Notes: generated by a model from the sequence alone, not told the origin. A stretch of 64,000 nucleotides of DNA from Holophagales bacterium (GCA_009843505.1 VYDI01000034.1:124001-188000), one strand, 5' to 3'; counted from the stretch's first letter, positions 51,154 to 60,918 are shown. Program-made: numbers and translations.

Positions 51154-54068
51154 GGCGCCTCGTCCGCCCCCTCGTCGAGGAAGCGGATCAGGCTGGCCAG
51201 ATCACTCAGGGTCATCGTGTCGAGCAGGCCCTCCGGCATGATCGAGAGCGCGGACGGCTCGCGTCTCCTGATCCGCGCCTTGTCCAGATCGAGGCGGTCG
51301 CCGTTCGCGTTGATCAGCGTCAACCGCGCGGCCGTGTCCTCGACCACCATCCCGCTGTGCAGAGCGCCGTCCTCGAGTTCGACGTCGACCGCCTGGTACT
51401 GATCCGAGATGACGCGTGACGGGAACATGATCGACTCGAGGACCTCGCCACGGCGAAAGCGCTTGATCACCGTCGAGAGATCCGGGCCGCCGCCGCGGCC
51501 GATGTCGCCGAACACGTGGCAGGCCGAGCAACGCGCGCGGTGGAACACCCGCTCGCCCTGCTCGGGGTTGTAGCGCTCGTAGGCCATCACGTCGTACTCC
51601 AGGTACTCCGCGAGCTCCTCGAAGCTCATCTGGGCCAGGTCGCTCCTGCCTTGCCGGTCGCCCTCGACCTCGGTGACCAGCGCGGCGGCGCGCCGCGCCC
51701 GTTCGGCCCGCTGAGCCTCGAACCGCTCCTCGGCCGCCGCGCGTTCCTCGTCGGGGAACCGATCCAGAACGTCGTTCCAGATGGCGTCGATGTAGCCCTC
51801 CATGCTGGCGGCGCCCCGGAAGTCCCTGGCTTCGTCGAACCAGGCCACGACCCGGGCGCGCAACTCCGGGGTCCAGCCCTGGTCCATGGTGCGCAGGCAG
51901 TAGGCCGTGTGGATTCGCTCCTCAGCCGGCCGGTCCTCTTCCAGGCGAGCGACCATTCTCGCCAGCGCCCCGTCAGGCTGCAGGTAGGCGAGCAGCCGTT
52001 CGAGCTGGCGATTCACCCGGTCGTCCGCGTGCGGGTAACGGCCGACCAGCGCCTGACCCAGACCTGCACGCGCCTCCTCCCGTCCCGGAGCATCGGGCTC
52101 CGGGTCACGGATGAAGGCGATCTCCACCAGGCGCAGAAAGTCGAGTTCGGCCTCCACGTCGAGATCGGCCCGCGCGACCCGGCCCAGTCCGCCCATCAGG
52201 AAGTTGTACTCGATCTTGTGTTCCAGGCTGTAGATCATCGCCAGCATCGCCTCGAAGAAGCCACGCGGACTTTGCTCCGGGGAACTCATGACGGACTGGT
52301 CGAACCAGTAGCCGTGGGGAATACGCTGAATCGCCTCCCGCGCCGCGTAACGGAGAAAACGGTCCTCGTGATCGAGGAGGGCGTGGAGCGCATTGGAGGT
52401 GGCAACCTCGATGTTCCGCGTGCGCGGCTCCAGGCCCGAGCGCACGAGGGCCTCAGCCGCCCGCCGGGCGACCAGCGGGTCTGGATCGGCGAGCGCGGCG
52501 CGCAGACGTCCCTGTACCTGGCTGAAGGGGTGCGCGCCGAGCAGCGTGGCGGCGGCCGCGCGCACCAGTGGCGCGTCCGAGTCGAGGAGCGCCGCCGTTC
52601 CCTCCAGGGTCGGTCGCGGGCCATGCACCTGGAGCAGTTCCAGTGCTCGTATCCGCTCGATCGGCTCTCGTCCGGCGTCGCGAACGATCGCCCACAGATC
52701 GGCCTCCCAGTTAGCGCCCGCCTCGCCGCGAGCGCGACGGATCGCCTCTCTCCCCCAACCGGACCGGGGCATCGGTTGACGCACGGCGGCTTCCGCGCCC
52801 GTAGCCGCAACAGCCTCCCCCGCTTGCTCGTGGGTCACCCGGTAGAGGCCTCCCGAGGTGCCGCGGCCGCCGGTCGCGAAGTACAGGAACCCCTCCGGTC
52901 CGACATCGAGGTCCGTCACGTTCAGCGGCTCGCCGAGAACGAAGTCGTGGGCCTCCCCCGTCCAGGTGGCGCCGGCCCGCTCGGGAAACAGCACCCGGAT
53001 CCGGCCCCGCGACCAGTCGCCCATGAAGTAAGCGCCCTGGTACCGATCCGGGTAGGCGTGGTGGTAGTAGAAGGCAACGCCGACCGGCGAACCGCGGCCA
53101 AGGTCGACCACGCCGGGCAACGTGTCGATCTCGTGGAACGCGATCTTCCCTGACCCGGTGCGCCAGCCGTAGTCGCCCGCCGGTATCAGATGGACGACCC
53201 GGGTGGGCCGGAACCAGGGCAACCCGCGATCCCACTCCATGTCGGCCTCGTAGGCGAAGATCTCTCCCGCCGCGCCGATCGCCAGGTCGAACGGATTGCG
53301 CAGGCCTCCCGAGAGCCGATCCCAGACGTTCGACTCCAGATCCAGACGGTAGATCGTGCCCCCCGGCGCGCGCAGGCTGTTCGCATGGCCCCGCGGGTCG
53401 AGGATCGGCGGCAGGAGTTGATCCTCCTGCAGTTCGCGCAGCGGCGAGGAAGGCGCGAGACCGACCTCGGGCGACGAGTAGTTGCCGTAGAGAACATAGA
53501 GGGCGCCGTCAGGCCCGCGCGCGATCGTGTGCGGTCCGTGCTCCTGGATCCGGCCGTTCGCGGGAGCGATCTGTTCGACGGCATCGACCCGGTCGTCGCC
53601 GTCCGTGTCCCGCAGCCGGTAGAGCCCGGTGTCGTCGACCGAGTCGTTGCGGCCGGGCCTGCTCTCGACTCCCGCCGCCACGGCCAGCCGGCCGCGGCCG
53701 TTCGCGTGGACGAGAACGTCGCCCGGCCCCATGACGTAGAGACCGTGCGCCGTATCGACCTGGGGAGCGAAGTCGATGCGCCGGTCGTACAAGCCATCAC
53801 CGTCGGCGTCCTCGAGCAGGGCCAGACCTTCGCCCTCCAGCGCGAGCAACGGCCTGCCCGCGGCGTCGAAGGTCATGTTGACGACCGAGCCGAACAGGCC
53901 GGCTGCCGCCGCCGGTTCCACGGCGAATCGCTCCGGCGTCCGGAACCGCTCTCCGGCGTAGTCGAGCCGTTCACGGCGCGATGCGTCGTGATCGGGCATC
54001 AACTCCTGGGCGCCGGCTGCAGCGGCCAGACTGAACGCGAGTCCCAAGCACAGACAGCGAGCGAGCAT
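51150..54068 (-). CDS. PVC-type membrane-bound dehydrogenase/HEAT/cytochrome c protein
   Basis: A 972-residue exported protein (signal peptide LGLAFSLAAAAGAQ). Residues 50-440 are a beta-propeller of the PQQ-glucose-dehydrogenase-like/PVC type (GGLRNPFDLAIGAAGEIFAYE, RGHANSLRAPGGTIYRL, GDWSRGRIRVLF). Residues 450-800 contain HEAT-like helices (ALLDSDAPLVRAAAATLLGAH). The end is a cytochrome c: heme motif RARCSACHVFG and probably a distal Met in IMPEGLLD. This architecture is abundant in Planctomycetes but also in other phyla. The oxidised sugar or alcohol is unknown. ATG 54068, preceded by AGGAT. Confidence 0.85.
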   Translation of the reverse strand: MLARCLCLGLAFSLAAAAGAQELMPDHDASRRERLDYAGERFRTPERFAVEPAAAAGLFGSVVNMTFDAAGRPLLALEGEGLALLEDADGDGLYDRRIDFAPQVDTAHGLYVMGPGDVLVHANGRGRLAVAAGVESRPGRNDSVDDTGLYRLRDTDGDDRVDAVEQIAPANGRIQEHGPHTIARGPDGALYVLYGNYSSPEVGLAPSSPLRELQEDQLLPPILDPRGHANSLRAPGGTIYRLDLESNVWDRLSGGLRNPFDLAIGAAGEIFAYEADMEWDRGLPWFRPTRVVHLIPAGDYGWRTGSGKIAFHEIDTLPGVVDLGRGSPVGVAFYYHHAYPDRYQGAYFMGDWSRGRIRVLFPERAGATWTGEAHDFVLGEPLNVTDLDVGPEGFLYFATGGRGTSGGLYRVTHEQAGEAVAATGAEAAVRQPMPRSGWGREAIRRARGEAGANWEADLWAIVRDAGREPIERIRALELLQVHGPRPTLEGTAALLDSDAPLVRAAAATLLGAHPFSQVQGRLRAALADPDPLVARRAAEALVRSGLEPRTRNIEVATSNALHALLDHEDRFLRYAAREAIQRIPHGYWFDQSVMSSPEQSPRGFFEAMLAMIYSLEHKIEYNFLMGGLGRVARADLDVEAELDFLRLVEIAFIRDPEPDAPGREEARAGLGQALVGRYPHADDRVNRQLERLLAYLQPDGALARMVARLEEDRPAEERIHTAYCLRTMDQGWTPELRARVVAWFDEARDFRGAASMEGYIDAIWNDVLDRFPDEERAAAEERFEAQRAERARRAAALVTEVEGDRQGRSDLAQMSFEELAEYLEYDVMAYERYNPEQGERVFHRARCSACHVFGDIGRGGGPDLSTVIKRFRRGEVLESIMFPSRVISDQYQAVDVELEDGALHSGMVVEDTAARLTLINANGDRLDLDKARIRRREPSALSIMPEGLLDTMTLSDLASLIRFLDEGADEAP

Positions 54069-54169
54069 GACCGGCGATCCTACTCCCTGCCCGGCAACCT
54101 CGGACGGCGGACCCGAAAGCGCCCCACGTCTTGTCATTCCGTGCTCCACGTCCGTAGGATGCAGGCAGC

Positions 54170-55408
54170 GTGCCCGAACGCCCCTGCACCATCGCCGTGC
54201 TCGCGACCCTCGACACGAAGGGCGGGGAGGTGGTCTATCTGGTCGACCGGATCGTACGCGACTGGGGTTGCCGGGCGTTCGTGATCGACCTCGGCATCCT
54301 CGGCGAGCCGGCGCTCGACGGTACCTGGCTGCCTGACGTCAGCCGCCGCGAGGTCGCCTGCGCCGGCGGCGAGAAGGTCGAGCAACTGGCCCAGGCTGCC
54401 GACCGCAAGCGGGCCATCGCGGCGATGTCATCCGGCGCCGAGGAGGTCGTCCGCCGCAGCTACCGGCGCGAGAGCTTCGACGCGATCGTCGGCCTGGGCG
54501 GCAGAGCGGGCACGGCGATGGCGACCACCGCAATGCGCGCCCTGCCGCTGGGCGTACCCAAGATCATGGTCTCGACGATGGCGGGTGGTGACGCGTCCGG
54601 CTACGTCGGTGTCAAGGACATCGTCATGGTGCCGTCGATCGTCGACATCGACGGCATCAACCGGATCAGCCGGCAGATTCTGAGCCGCACCGCCGCCGCG
54701 GTCTGCGCCATGGCCCGGGTCGAGATCGAAGGCGGGGACGACCGTCCTCTGATCGCGGCCTCCACCTTCCGGAGCGCCACCCCCTGCGTGGATGCCTGCC
54801 GCCGTCAACTGGAGACCGAGGGGCTAGAGGTGCTCGTCTTTCAGGCCACGGGAGCCGGCGGTCGCACGATGGAGAGTCTGGTCGAGGCCGGCTTCGTGCG
54901 CGGCGTGCTCGACCTGACGACGACGGAGTGCGCGGACGAGCTGGTCGGCGGCGTACGCACAGCCGGCCCGTCGCGACTGGAGGCCGCGGCCAGGAGCGGT
55001 ACCCCCGCCGTCGTCGTGCCCGGCTGCCTGGACATGGTCAGCTTCTTCGCGCGGGATACCGTTCCGGAGGAGTTCGCGGGACGCACTTTCCACCGCCAGA
55101 GCGACAACATGACCCTGATGCGCACGTCGCGCGCGGAGTCCGCGGAGCTCGGTCAGGTCCTCGCCGCCAAACTCAACGCCTCGACCGGCCCGGTCGAGGT
55201 CTACCTGCCCCTGGGCGGCGTCTCCACGCTCTCCGCCCCAGGCGGACCGTTCCACGACCCGGCGGCCGACGAGGCGCTCTTCACCGCCCTGCGCGAGAAC
55301 CTGCGGCGGGCCGTGCCGGTGACCGAGGTCGACGCGAACATCAACGACCCGCGCTTCGCCTGCGCCGTCAGCGACGCCATGCTACGGCTGGTCCGGGACG
55401 CGAACTGA
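54170..55408 (+). CDS. Tm-1-like ATP-binding domain (UPF0261) protein
   Basis: A 412-residue protein. TIAVLATLDTKGGEVVYLVDRI is the Tm-1-like N-terminus, then DAIVGLGGRAGTAMATTAMR, PKIMVSTMAGGDASGYVGVKDI and DIDGINRISRQIL. The C-terminal half has GCLDMVSFFARDTVPEEF. Bacterial members are thought to act in degradation of small molecules; exact function is unproven. GTG start. It is followed after ~100 bases by the cytochrome/PhoD-like gene on the same strand. Confidence 0.88.
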   Translation: MPERPCTIAVLATLDTKGGEVVYLVDRIVRDWGCRAFVIDLGILGEPALDGTWLPDVSRREVACAGGEKVEQLAQAADRKRAIAAMSSGAEEVVRRSYRRESFDAIVGLGGRAGTAMATTAMRALPLGVPKIMVSTMAGGDASGYVGVKDIVMVPSIVDIDGINRISRQILSRTAAAVCAMARVEIEGGDDRPLIAASTFRSATPCVDACRRQLETEGLEVLVFQATGAGGRTMESLVEAGFVRGVLDLTTTECADELVGGVRTAGPSRLEAAARSGTPAVVVPGCLDMVSFFARDTVPEEFAGRTFHRQSDNMTLMRTSRAESAELGQVLAAKLNASTGPVEVYLPLGGVSTLSAPGGPFHDPAADEALFTALRENLRRAVPVTEVDANINDPRFACAVSDAMLRLVRDAN

Positions 55409-55506
55409 GATCTCATCCCCGCACGAGAACGCGCTCGCCCAGCGGCTGCACCGGCCGGTAGTTGTTCGGGAGGATCGCCGCGAAGGCCGTGCGGTACATT
55501 CCGCGC

Positions 55507-56919
55507 ATGCCGCCCGCCCGGTTCAGCTTGCGCCGCCGCTGGCGGCGGGCTCTGCTTCCGGGCGTCGTCGCCGTCGTCCTCGCTCCGATGGCGGCACCCG
55601 CCGGTGGAGCCGCCGCCGACCCGGCGGCGGTCGAACGGGGCGCAGTGATCTACCGTGGCGGCACCTGCCCGGTGTGTCACCACTGGGAAGGCCAGGGGAA
55701 CCGCCGGGGGCCCGACCTGACCGACGAGGAGTGGCTTCACGGCGACGGATCGCTTGCCGCCGTCCGCGCCGCGATCGAAACCGGCTTCCGCCACGGCGCC
55801 GGCCGCCGCTTCCGCGGTAAGTACGAGATGTGGCCCCTGGGCGGCATGGAGCTCGACGAAGGCGATGTCGACGCGCTGACCGCCTACGTCTGGTCCCTCC
55901 ACCGGCGTCGCCGGGCCGCGGACACGTTGACCCGGGAGGTCGTGAGCCGTATCGCCTTCGGTTCGGGCGCCGACCAGGATCGCGCGCAGCCGATCTGGGA
56001 CACCGTCCTCGCGCTGCGTCCCCAGCTCATGTTGATGCTCGGAAACAACGTCCTTGCCGGCACGGAAGACATGCGGGACCTCCGCGTGGAGTACGACAAG
56101 CTGACGTTGCAGCCGGGGTTTGCCGAACTGCGCAGCCGGAGCCGCTTCATGGCTACCTGGAACGACCTGGACTTCGGCCGCGAGGACGGCGGCGCCGACT
56201 TCGACAAACGGGCCGAGTCGCAGCAGATGTTCCTGGACTTCTGGAACGAACCGCCCGGGTCGCCGCGACGGCAACAGCAAGGCGTCTACACTGCACAACG
56301 TTTCGGGCCGCCCGGCCGGCGTCTCCAGGTCGTCCTGCTGGATACCCGGTACGGGCGCGGGCCACTCTGGCAGGCATCACCCGACGAAGCGCGGAGGCGG
56401 GAACGACTGGGCATGGGCCCCTACCTGCCGAACGATCACGAGCGCGCCCGGATGCTGAGCGAGGAACAGTGGCGCTGGCTCGAAGAACAGCTTCGTCAGC
56501 CGGCGGACCTGCGCCTGATCGTCACCAGCATCCCCTTCGTCATGGAGTTCACGGGCTGGGAGAGCTGGGCGAACATGCCGAACGAGCGCCAGCGGCTGAT
56601 CGACCTGATGCGGGACACGGGCGCGACCGGCGTTCTGCTGCTGAGCGGCGATACCCCCTGGGCGGACGTCTCCCGTCTCGAGGGAGAAGTGCCCTATCCG
56701 CTGTGGGACTTCACGTCCGGCCCGCTCAACGGACGCGGCACGGCCGGGATCGGCCCGAACCGGCACCGGGTCGGCCAGGCCACGCGCGAGCCGAACTTTG
56801 GCTACATCGAAGTCGACTGGACCGCCGCCGACCCCGAAATCCGCGTCGAGGTCCGGAGCGTGGCGAACCGGAGCCTGCTGCATCAGACGCTGCGGTTGTC
56901 GGAGTTGCAGCCGAAGTAG
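55507..56919 (+). CDS. Cytochrome c fused to an apparently inactive PhoD-like domain
   Basis: A 470-residue exported protein (arginine-rich N-terminus, hydrophobic LLPGVVAVVLAPMAAPAG). Heme motif CPVCH at 54-58 is a c-type cytochrome. From residue 149 the protein matches alkaline phosphatase D in order and spacing (QPIWDTVLALRP, FLDFWNEPPGSPRR, VVLLDTRYGRGPLW, WESWANMPNERQRLIDLM). The family's metal and phosphate residues are replaced: usual GDNxY is GNNVL (179-183), usual WDDHD is WNDLD (218-222), usual SGDRH is SGDTP (380-384). It is probably a binding or electron-transfer module, not a phosphatase. ATG 55507; a TTG start at 55462 is less likely. Confidence 0.78.
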   Translation: MPPARFSLRRRWRRALLPGVVAVVLAPMAAPAGGAAADPAAVERGAVIYRGGTCPVCHHWEGQGNRRGPDLTDEEWLHGDGSLAAVRAAIETGFRHGAGRRFRGKYEMWPLGGMELDEGDVDALTAYVWSLHRRRRAADTLTREVVSRIAFGSGADQDRAQPIWDTVLALRPQLMLMLGNNVLAGTEDMRDLRVEYDKLTLQPGFAELRSRSRFMATWNDLDFGREDGGADFDKRAESQQMFLDFWNEPPGSPRRQQQGVYTAQRFGPPGRRLQVVLLDTRYGRGPLWQASPDEARRRERLGMGPYLPNDHERARMLSEEQWRWLEEQLRQPADLRLIVTSIPFVMEFTGWESWANMPNERQRLIDLMRDTGATGVLLLSGDTPWADVSRLEGEVPYPLWDFTSGPLNGRGTAGIGPNRHRVGQATREPNFGYIEVDWTAADPEIRVEVRSVANRSLLHQTLRLSELQPK

Positions 56920-56939
56920 CCGCTACGCCGCCCCGAACC

Positions 56940-58172
56940 CTAGAAGAACACGAAGGAGCGGACCACGACGTTCCTCCGGCAGGGAGCGTCGTCGGGCGCG
57001 GTCGGGTCGATGCAGGCTGTGTGGAAGGACCAGCGCGAGACCGAGCCGTCGGTGACCGAGTCGTAGCACTTGAGCATCGAGACCTCGGTGGGCGTCTGCT
57101 GCGGGAACCAGTACCACTCGTGGTGCGGGCGGTAGGTGAAGCGCGTGGTCTCACCGACGCGGTCGTCGTAGATGCGGTAGTTGGTGATGTACGGCTGGTC
57201 GGCAAAGGAAGGCCAGGCGCAGAGTACGAAGGGATTCTGGCGCACGGTCTCCATCGGTTTGGCGAGGTTGATCGACATGAAACGCCGCGACATCTTCGCG
57301 TCCGCCTGCTCTTCGGTGTATTGCTGCTCCCGGCCGAAGTTCCGCAGGTTCCTGGTGAGCAGCTCGCGACAGCGAACGCGGCCGCTGTTGTCGTTCAGGT
57401 CGTTGTGCACGAGGTTGGCGTAGTTGGCGTTCACACCGGGGTTCTTGTTGTCCTGGTCCTCGGTCCGGTCTCCCTGGTAGTCCTTGTCGAACACGTCGTG
57501 GTTGTACACGAACGCATCCGTCGCATCCGGGAAGAACTCCCGGAGGAGCTTCTCCATCTCCGGGTAGAACACGCGCTCCACTTCCGCCGCGTCGTAGAAG
57601 TTCCCGCACTTGGACTCACAGTGCCCCAGCGAGAGGCCAAGCTGGTCCATGCATTCGGCGCTGTCGGGCTTCAGACCCGGGTAGACCTCCTCGATGCGAC
57701 GCGCGTCGCGCATCACGTGGGGAAAGTAGAGGCACCCCCGCGCGATGTCCCGTTCGTACCGGCGCAGCGCTTCCGCGTCGACTCTTCGCGCCGGATCCCG
57801 CCACAGCGCGTTGGACGGAACGATCGAGTAGGAGGGCTCCTCGCGGACCGAGTAGCGCAGCGGCAGCGCCAGGCCGCCTTCAGGGACTTCAACGCTGTTC
57901 GCCCGGATGTACTCGAGGCACTCCGCGTAGCGACGGAAACCGAGGCCCCACTTCGTCTCGATCGGTCCGGGAGGAGCGTTGTCGAGCACGTCCGCGAACG
58001 CCTTCTCGTTCCCTTCGGCAACCTGTGTGAAGGCCGCCTCCGTCGCCGCCGCGGTTCCCGCGTCGCCGTTCCGGTCGAACGACATGTAGGACAGGCCTCC
58101 GTTCGCGGCCACGGGCGGCGGCTGTCCCTCTGTGAGTTGCAAGGGAGGCACGTAGGCCTGACTCGCGCACAT
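56940..58172 (-). CDS. CmcJ/NvfI-like oxidoreductase (GA4 desaturase/AsaB family)
   Basis: A 410-residue protein. The conserved end matches the CmcJ/NvfI family: RFMSINLAKPMETVRQNPF, then HHEWYWFPQQTPTEVSMLKCYDS, WSFHTACIDPTAPDDAPCRR and VRSFVFF. DAFVYNHDVF fits the His-containing segment before it. Members are 2OG/Fe(II)-like oxygenases better known from fungal and cephamycin pathways. Residues 90-260 (CLEYIRANSV ... LGHCESKCGNFYDAAEV) contain several Cys. It is one of the least expected genes here. Gene end is convergent with the cytochrome/PhoD-like gene. ATG 58172. Confidence 0.7.
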   Translation of the reverse strand: MCASQAYVPPLQLTEGQPPPVAANGGLSYMSFDRNGDAGTAAATEAAFTQVAEGNEKAFADVLDNAPPGPIETKWGLGFRRYAECLEYIRANSVEVPEGGLALPLRYSVREEPSYSIVPSNALWRDPARRVDAEALRRYERDIARGCLYFPHVMRDARRIEEVYPGLKPDSAECMDQLGLSLGHCESKCGNFYDAAEVERVFYPEMEKLLREFFPDATDAFVYNHDVFDKDYQGDRTEDQDNKNPGVNANYANLVHNDLNDNSGRVRCRELLTRNLRNFGREQQYTEEQADAKMSRRFMSINLAKPMETVRQNPFVLCAWPSFADQPYITNYRIYDDRVGETTRFTYRPHHEWYWFPQQTPTEVSMLKCYDSVTDGSVSRWSFHTACIDPTAPDDAPCRRNVVVRSFVFF

Positions 58173-58205
58173 CCTGGTCTGCTCCCTGGAAGTTCGCCGG
58201 ACAGT

Positions 58206-59285
58206 CTACCCGCCGGCCTCCCAGGCCCGCACCCTGCGGTTCGCCTCGTCGAAGATGCGCTCGTAGTTGCCGATCGTCACCGCGTGCAGCGTCGCTTCGC
58301 TGAGCCTGTCCCAAAGCGGCGCGTAGTCGTGCCACGTCTTGAGGTACCTGTCCCTGCCGCTCGGCGCTACGGAGTCCGTTCCGAACAGGAAGCGGTCCGG
58401 ATGGCGTTCCAGCAGCGCGGTCCAGGCCTCCAGTGAGGTTTCGTCGCGCACGATGTACTTCGCCACCTCGTCCCAGGACAGATCGCAGTACACGTGCGAG
58501 AACGCCTCGTCGGAGAGCAGGGCGTCGAGCAGTTCCACATGGTCTGCGGCGGGCGCCACGAACCGGCCCAGCCCGGTATGAGCCCAGATGATCGTGACCT
58601 CGGGGTGGGCCCGGAAGAACTCTCGCACGGGCTCCAGGTGAACCGGCTCGTGCGCCTCCGTGGGCAGCACCACGTCGATGTCGTTGTGGAAGATCACGAC
58701 GAGGCCCACCTCGGCGGCGAAGTCGAGCACGCGGTCGAGCGCCGGATTCCGCAGGCTGGCCGTGTGGCCGAGGATTTTCGAGGTCACGAACTCCTTGTGG
58801 ATCGAGAACTCCCCGATTCCGGAGAAGACGCCGGGGTAGTGCTCGAGCACTCGGCGAATGTGGTCCGCCGCGTACATGTCCGTCGGGTTGAACCCCGTGA
58901 TCATCGGGTCGAAGCGCGCCTGGTCCTCGGCCGGCAGCAACTGGTACTCCTCGGCGATGATCGCGTCGACGAAGGAGTAGTAGTAGAGCGCCGAGTCCGA
59001 GTGCAGGTAGTAGTCCGGCGCCCGGTCGCCCGACTCGAAGTAGTCCCACTTCTGCTGCAACGGGATGCCGAAGACCGCCGTGCGCCCCACGTCGTTCGCG
59101 GCGATCTCGAGGAAATCGCTCAGGGTGATGCCCCGCTGGACGTAGTTCGTCAGGTGGAAGTGGGCGTCATGGAAGAGAGGCCGGTTCTGTCCGCCGTCCG
59201 AGTCCCCGACTCGTTGTGCCCAGCCGGCCCCGAGTCCGGCGATCGACACCACGACGCAGCACGCCGCGGCCGCGGCATGTTTCAT
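58206..59285 (-). CDS. Exported amidohydrolase-family protein
   Basis: A 359-residue protein. After the signal peptide (CVVVSIAGLGAGWAQ) comes HDAHFHLTNYVQ, the HxH metal motif of amidohydrolases. HTGLGRFVAPAADHVELL and LFGTDSVAPSG (Asp) also fit, with VIFHNDIDVVLP giving a further His. It is probably an amidohydrolase_2/TatD-like member. ATG 59285 has a GGGGGG stretch upstream. Substrate is unknown; it is next to the ammonium-transporter gene. Confidence 0.78.
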   Translation of the reverse strand: MKHAAAAACCVVVSIAGLGAGWAQRVGDSDGGQNRPLFHDAHFHLTNYVQRGITLSDFLEIAANDVGRTAVFGIPLQQKWDYFESGDRAPDYYLHSDSALYYYSFVDAIIAEEYQLLPAEDQARFDPMITGFNPTDMYAADHIRRVLEHYPGVFSGIGEFSIHKEFVTSKILGHTASLRNPALDRVLDFAAEVGLVVIFHNDIDVVLPTEAHEPVHLEPVREFFRAHPEVTIIWAHTGLGRFVAPAADHVELLDALLSDEAFSHVYCDLSWDEVAKYIVRDETSLEAWTALLERHPDRFLFGTDSVAPSGRDRYLKTWHDYAPLWDRLSEATLHAVTIGNYERIFDEANRRVRAWEAGG

Positions 59286-59337
59286 TCCGCAGCCCCCCGG
59301 TGAACTGTCCCGCGACCTGTCGGTCACGCCCGGGAGA

Positions 59338-60756
59338 CTACTCGCCTGCCGACTTTCTCGCGTGCTCCTGCGCCGCCTTGGCGGCCTCCATGTCGTCCTC
59401 GTCCGGCATCAGGATGAACTCGGGATAGGACTCGATGCCCAGTTCGGTCATGTCCTGACCGAGTTCCTCGACTTCCGGCGATACCCGGACACCGATCGTC
59501 TTGTCGAGCACCCACCACAGCAGCATGGAAACGCCGAAGACGAAGACGCCGATCGCGACGATGCCGATGACCTGCGGCACGAAGCTGCCGCCGGCCGCGA
59601 TGCAGACGGCGAGAGTGCCCCAAATGCCGGCGAACAGGTGGACCGGAACCGCGCCGACGACATCGTCGAGCTTCATCCGCTCGAGCATCTTCATGCCGGC
59701 GACCGTGACGACGCCACCGATGGCCCCGATAATCAACGCCCAGTGGTGACCGACCAGGTCCGGCCCGGCGGTCACGCCGACCAGTCCGCCGAGTGCGCCG
59801 TTCAGCACGGCCAGGAGGTCGACCCGGCCCAGCAGCGGCCGTGACAGCACGAGGGCCGCGACGACGCCGGCGGCCGCGCCGAGGTTCGTGTTGATCAGCA
59901 GGTTGCCCATCGCCGTGGCATCACTGGCGCCGCCGAGCGCGAGCTGCGAGCCGCCGTTGAATCCGAACCACCCCATCCAGAGGATGAAGACGCCGAGCGT
60001 CACGATCGGCACGTTGGACGGCGGCGTCGCCTTGACACTGCCGTCGTCGCGGAACTTGCCGCGCCTGGCCCCGACCAGGATGATGCCCGCCAGGGCCGCC
60101 CATCCTCCGGTCGAGTGGACGATCGTCGAGCCGGCGAAGTCCTGGAAGCCGAGTTCGGCGAGCCAGCCGCCGCCCCAGGTCCAGGCGCCGACGATCGGGT
60201 AGAGAACCGCCGTCAGCACGGCGGTGAAGATGAGGAAGGACCAGAGCTTGACGCGCTCGGCAAGAGCCCCCGACACGATCGATGCCGTCGTGGCCACGAA
60301 CGTCATCTGGAAGAACCAGCTCGACATCTCCGAGTACCCGCTTCCGATGACGGCAGCCGCCTTGTCGGCATCTCCACCAAGGAAGGCCATCTCGTCCGCG
60401 GAAGCCTCGAACAGCGGTGTGATCGAACCGATCCAGCCGCTGACATCGACGTACATCAGGTTGTAGCCGATGAAGTAGTAGGCAATGCCGGCGATCGAGT
60501 AGAGGCCGATGTTCTTCATGCAGATGACGGACGCGTTCTTGGTCCGCACCGAACCGGCCTCGAGCATCGTGAAGCCGGCGCACATCCACATGATGAACGC
60601 GCCCCACACCAGGAAGGCGTACGTGTTGAAGACGTAGGTGACTTCTCCGGATACCTGGGCGCCCGCCGCGGACGCCACGAGAAGCAGCAAACCGCCGGCG
60701 AGAAGCACCTTGAGAACGGTCGATCGTGACGAAAGCGGCTCGAACTGGGGCTTCAT
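59338..60756 (-). CDS. amt: Ammonium transporter (Amt family)
   Basis: A 472-residue transporter. It has a signal-peptide-like first helix (LLAGGLLLLVASAAGAQ), a Trp/His pore layout (STIVHSTGGWAALAGIILVGAR), VILWMGWFGFNGGSQL-like ILWMGWFGFNGGSQLALG, and NTNLGAAAGVVAAL. The C-terminal regulatory tail (GQDMTELGIESYPEFILMPD) is hydrophilic. GGAGGAA precedes the ATG. TACAAT (minus strand, 60891-60896) is a possible -10, giving a leader of about 130 bases. No glnK gene follows. Confidence 0.93.
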   Translation of the reverse strand: MKPQFEPLSSRSTVLKVLLAGGLLLLVASAAGAQVSGEVTYVFNTYAFLVWGAFIMWMCAGFTMLEAGSVRTKNASVICMKNIGLYSIAGIAYYFIGYNLMYVDVSGWIGSITPLFEASADEMAFLGGDADKAAAVIGSGYSEMSSWFFQMTFVATTASIVSGALAERVKLWSFLIFTAVLTAVLYPIVGAWTWGGGWLAELGFQDFAGSTIVHSTGGWAALAGIILVGARRGKFRDDGSVKATPPSNVPIVTLGVFILWMGWFGFNGGSQLALGGASDATAMGNLLINTNLGAAAGVVAALVLSRPLLGRVDLLAVLNGALGGLVGVTAGPDLVGHHWALIIGAIGGVVTVAGMKMLERMKLDDVVGAVPVHLFAGIWGTLAVCIAAGGSFVPQVIGIVAIGVFVFGVSMLLWWVLDKTIGVRVSPEVEELGQDMTELGIESYPEFILMPDEDDMEAAKAAQEHARKSAGE

Positions 60757-60918
60757 TCGTTTCCTCCGGCTAGTGGTGGAGGCCCCGCCCCCTCTTGCGA
60801 GGGCGTCGACGACGCGTGACCAGGTTCTTCGTTCACGGCCCCAGGACGGTACGGTCAGGGACCGCGCCCGGGACAGGAGCATTGTAGCGCCAGTCCCGAG
60901 GAGTCCTGGAGTGCCGTA

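Noticed and set aside
55830..58436. 868-codon plus-strand open frame
   Set aside because: It overlaps the cytochrome/PhoD-like gene in another frame and is antisense to the CmcJ-like gene; the composition is that of a GC-rich shadow frame.
60885..60905. Sigma-54 promoter upstream of amt
   Set aside because: TGGC and TGC are present on the minus strand, but the GG to GC spacing is nine bases rather than ten, so the -24/-12 consensus is not met.
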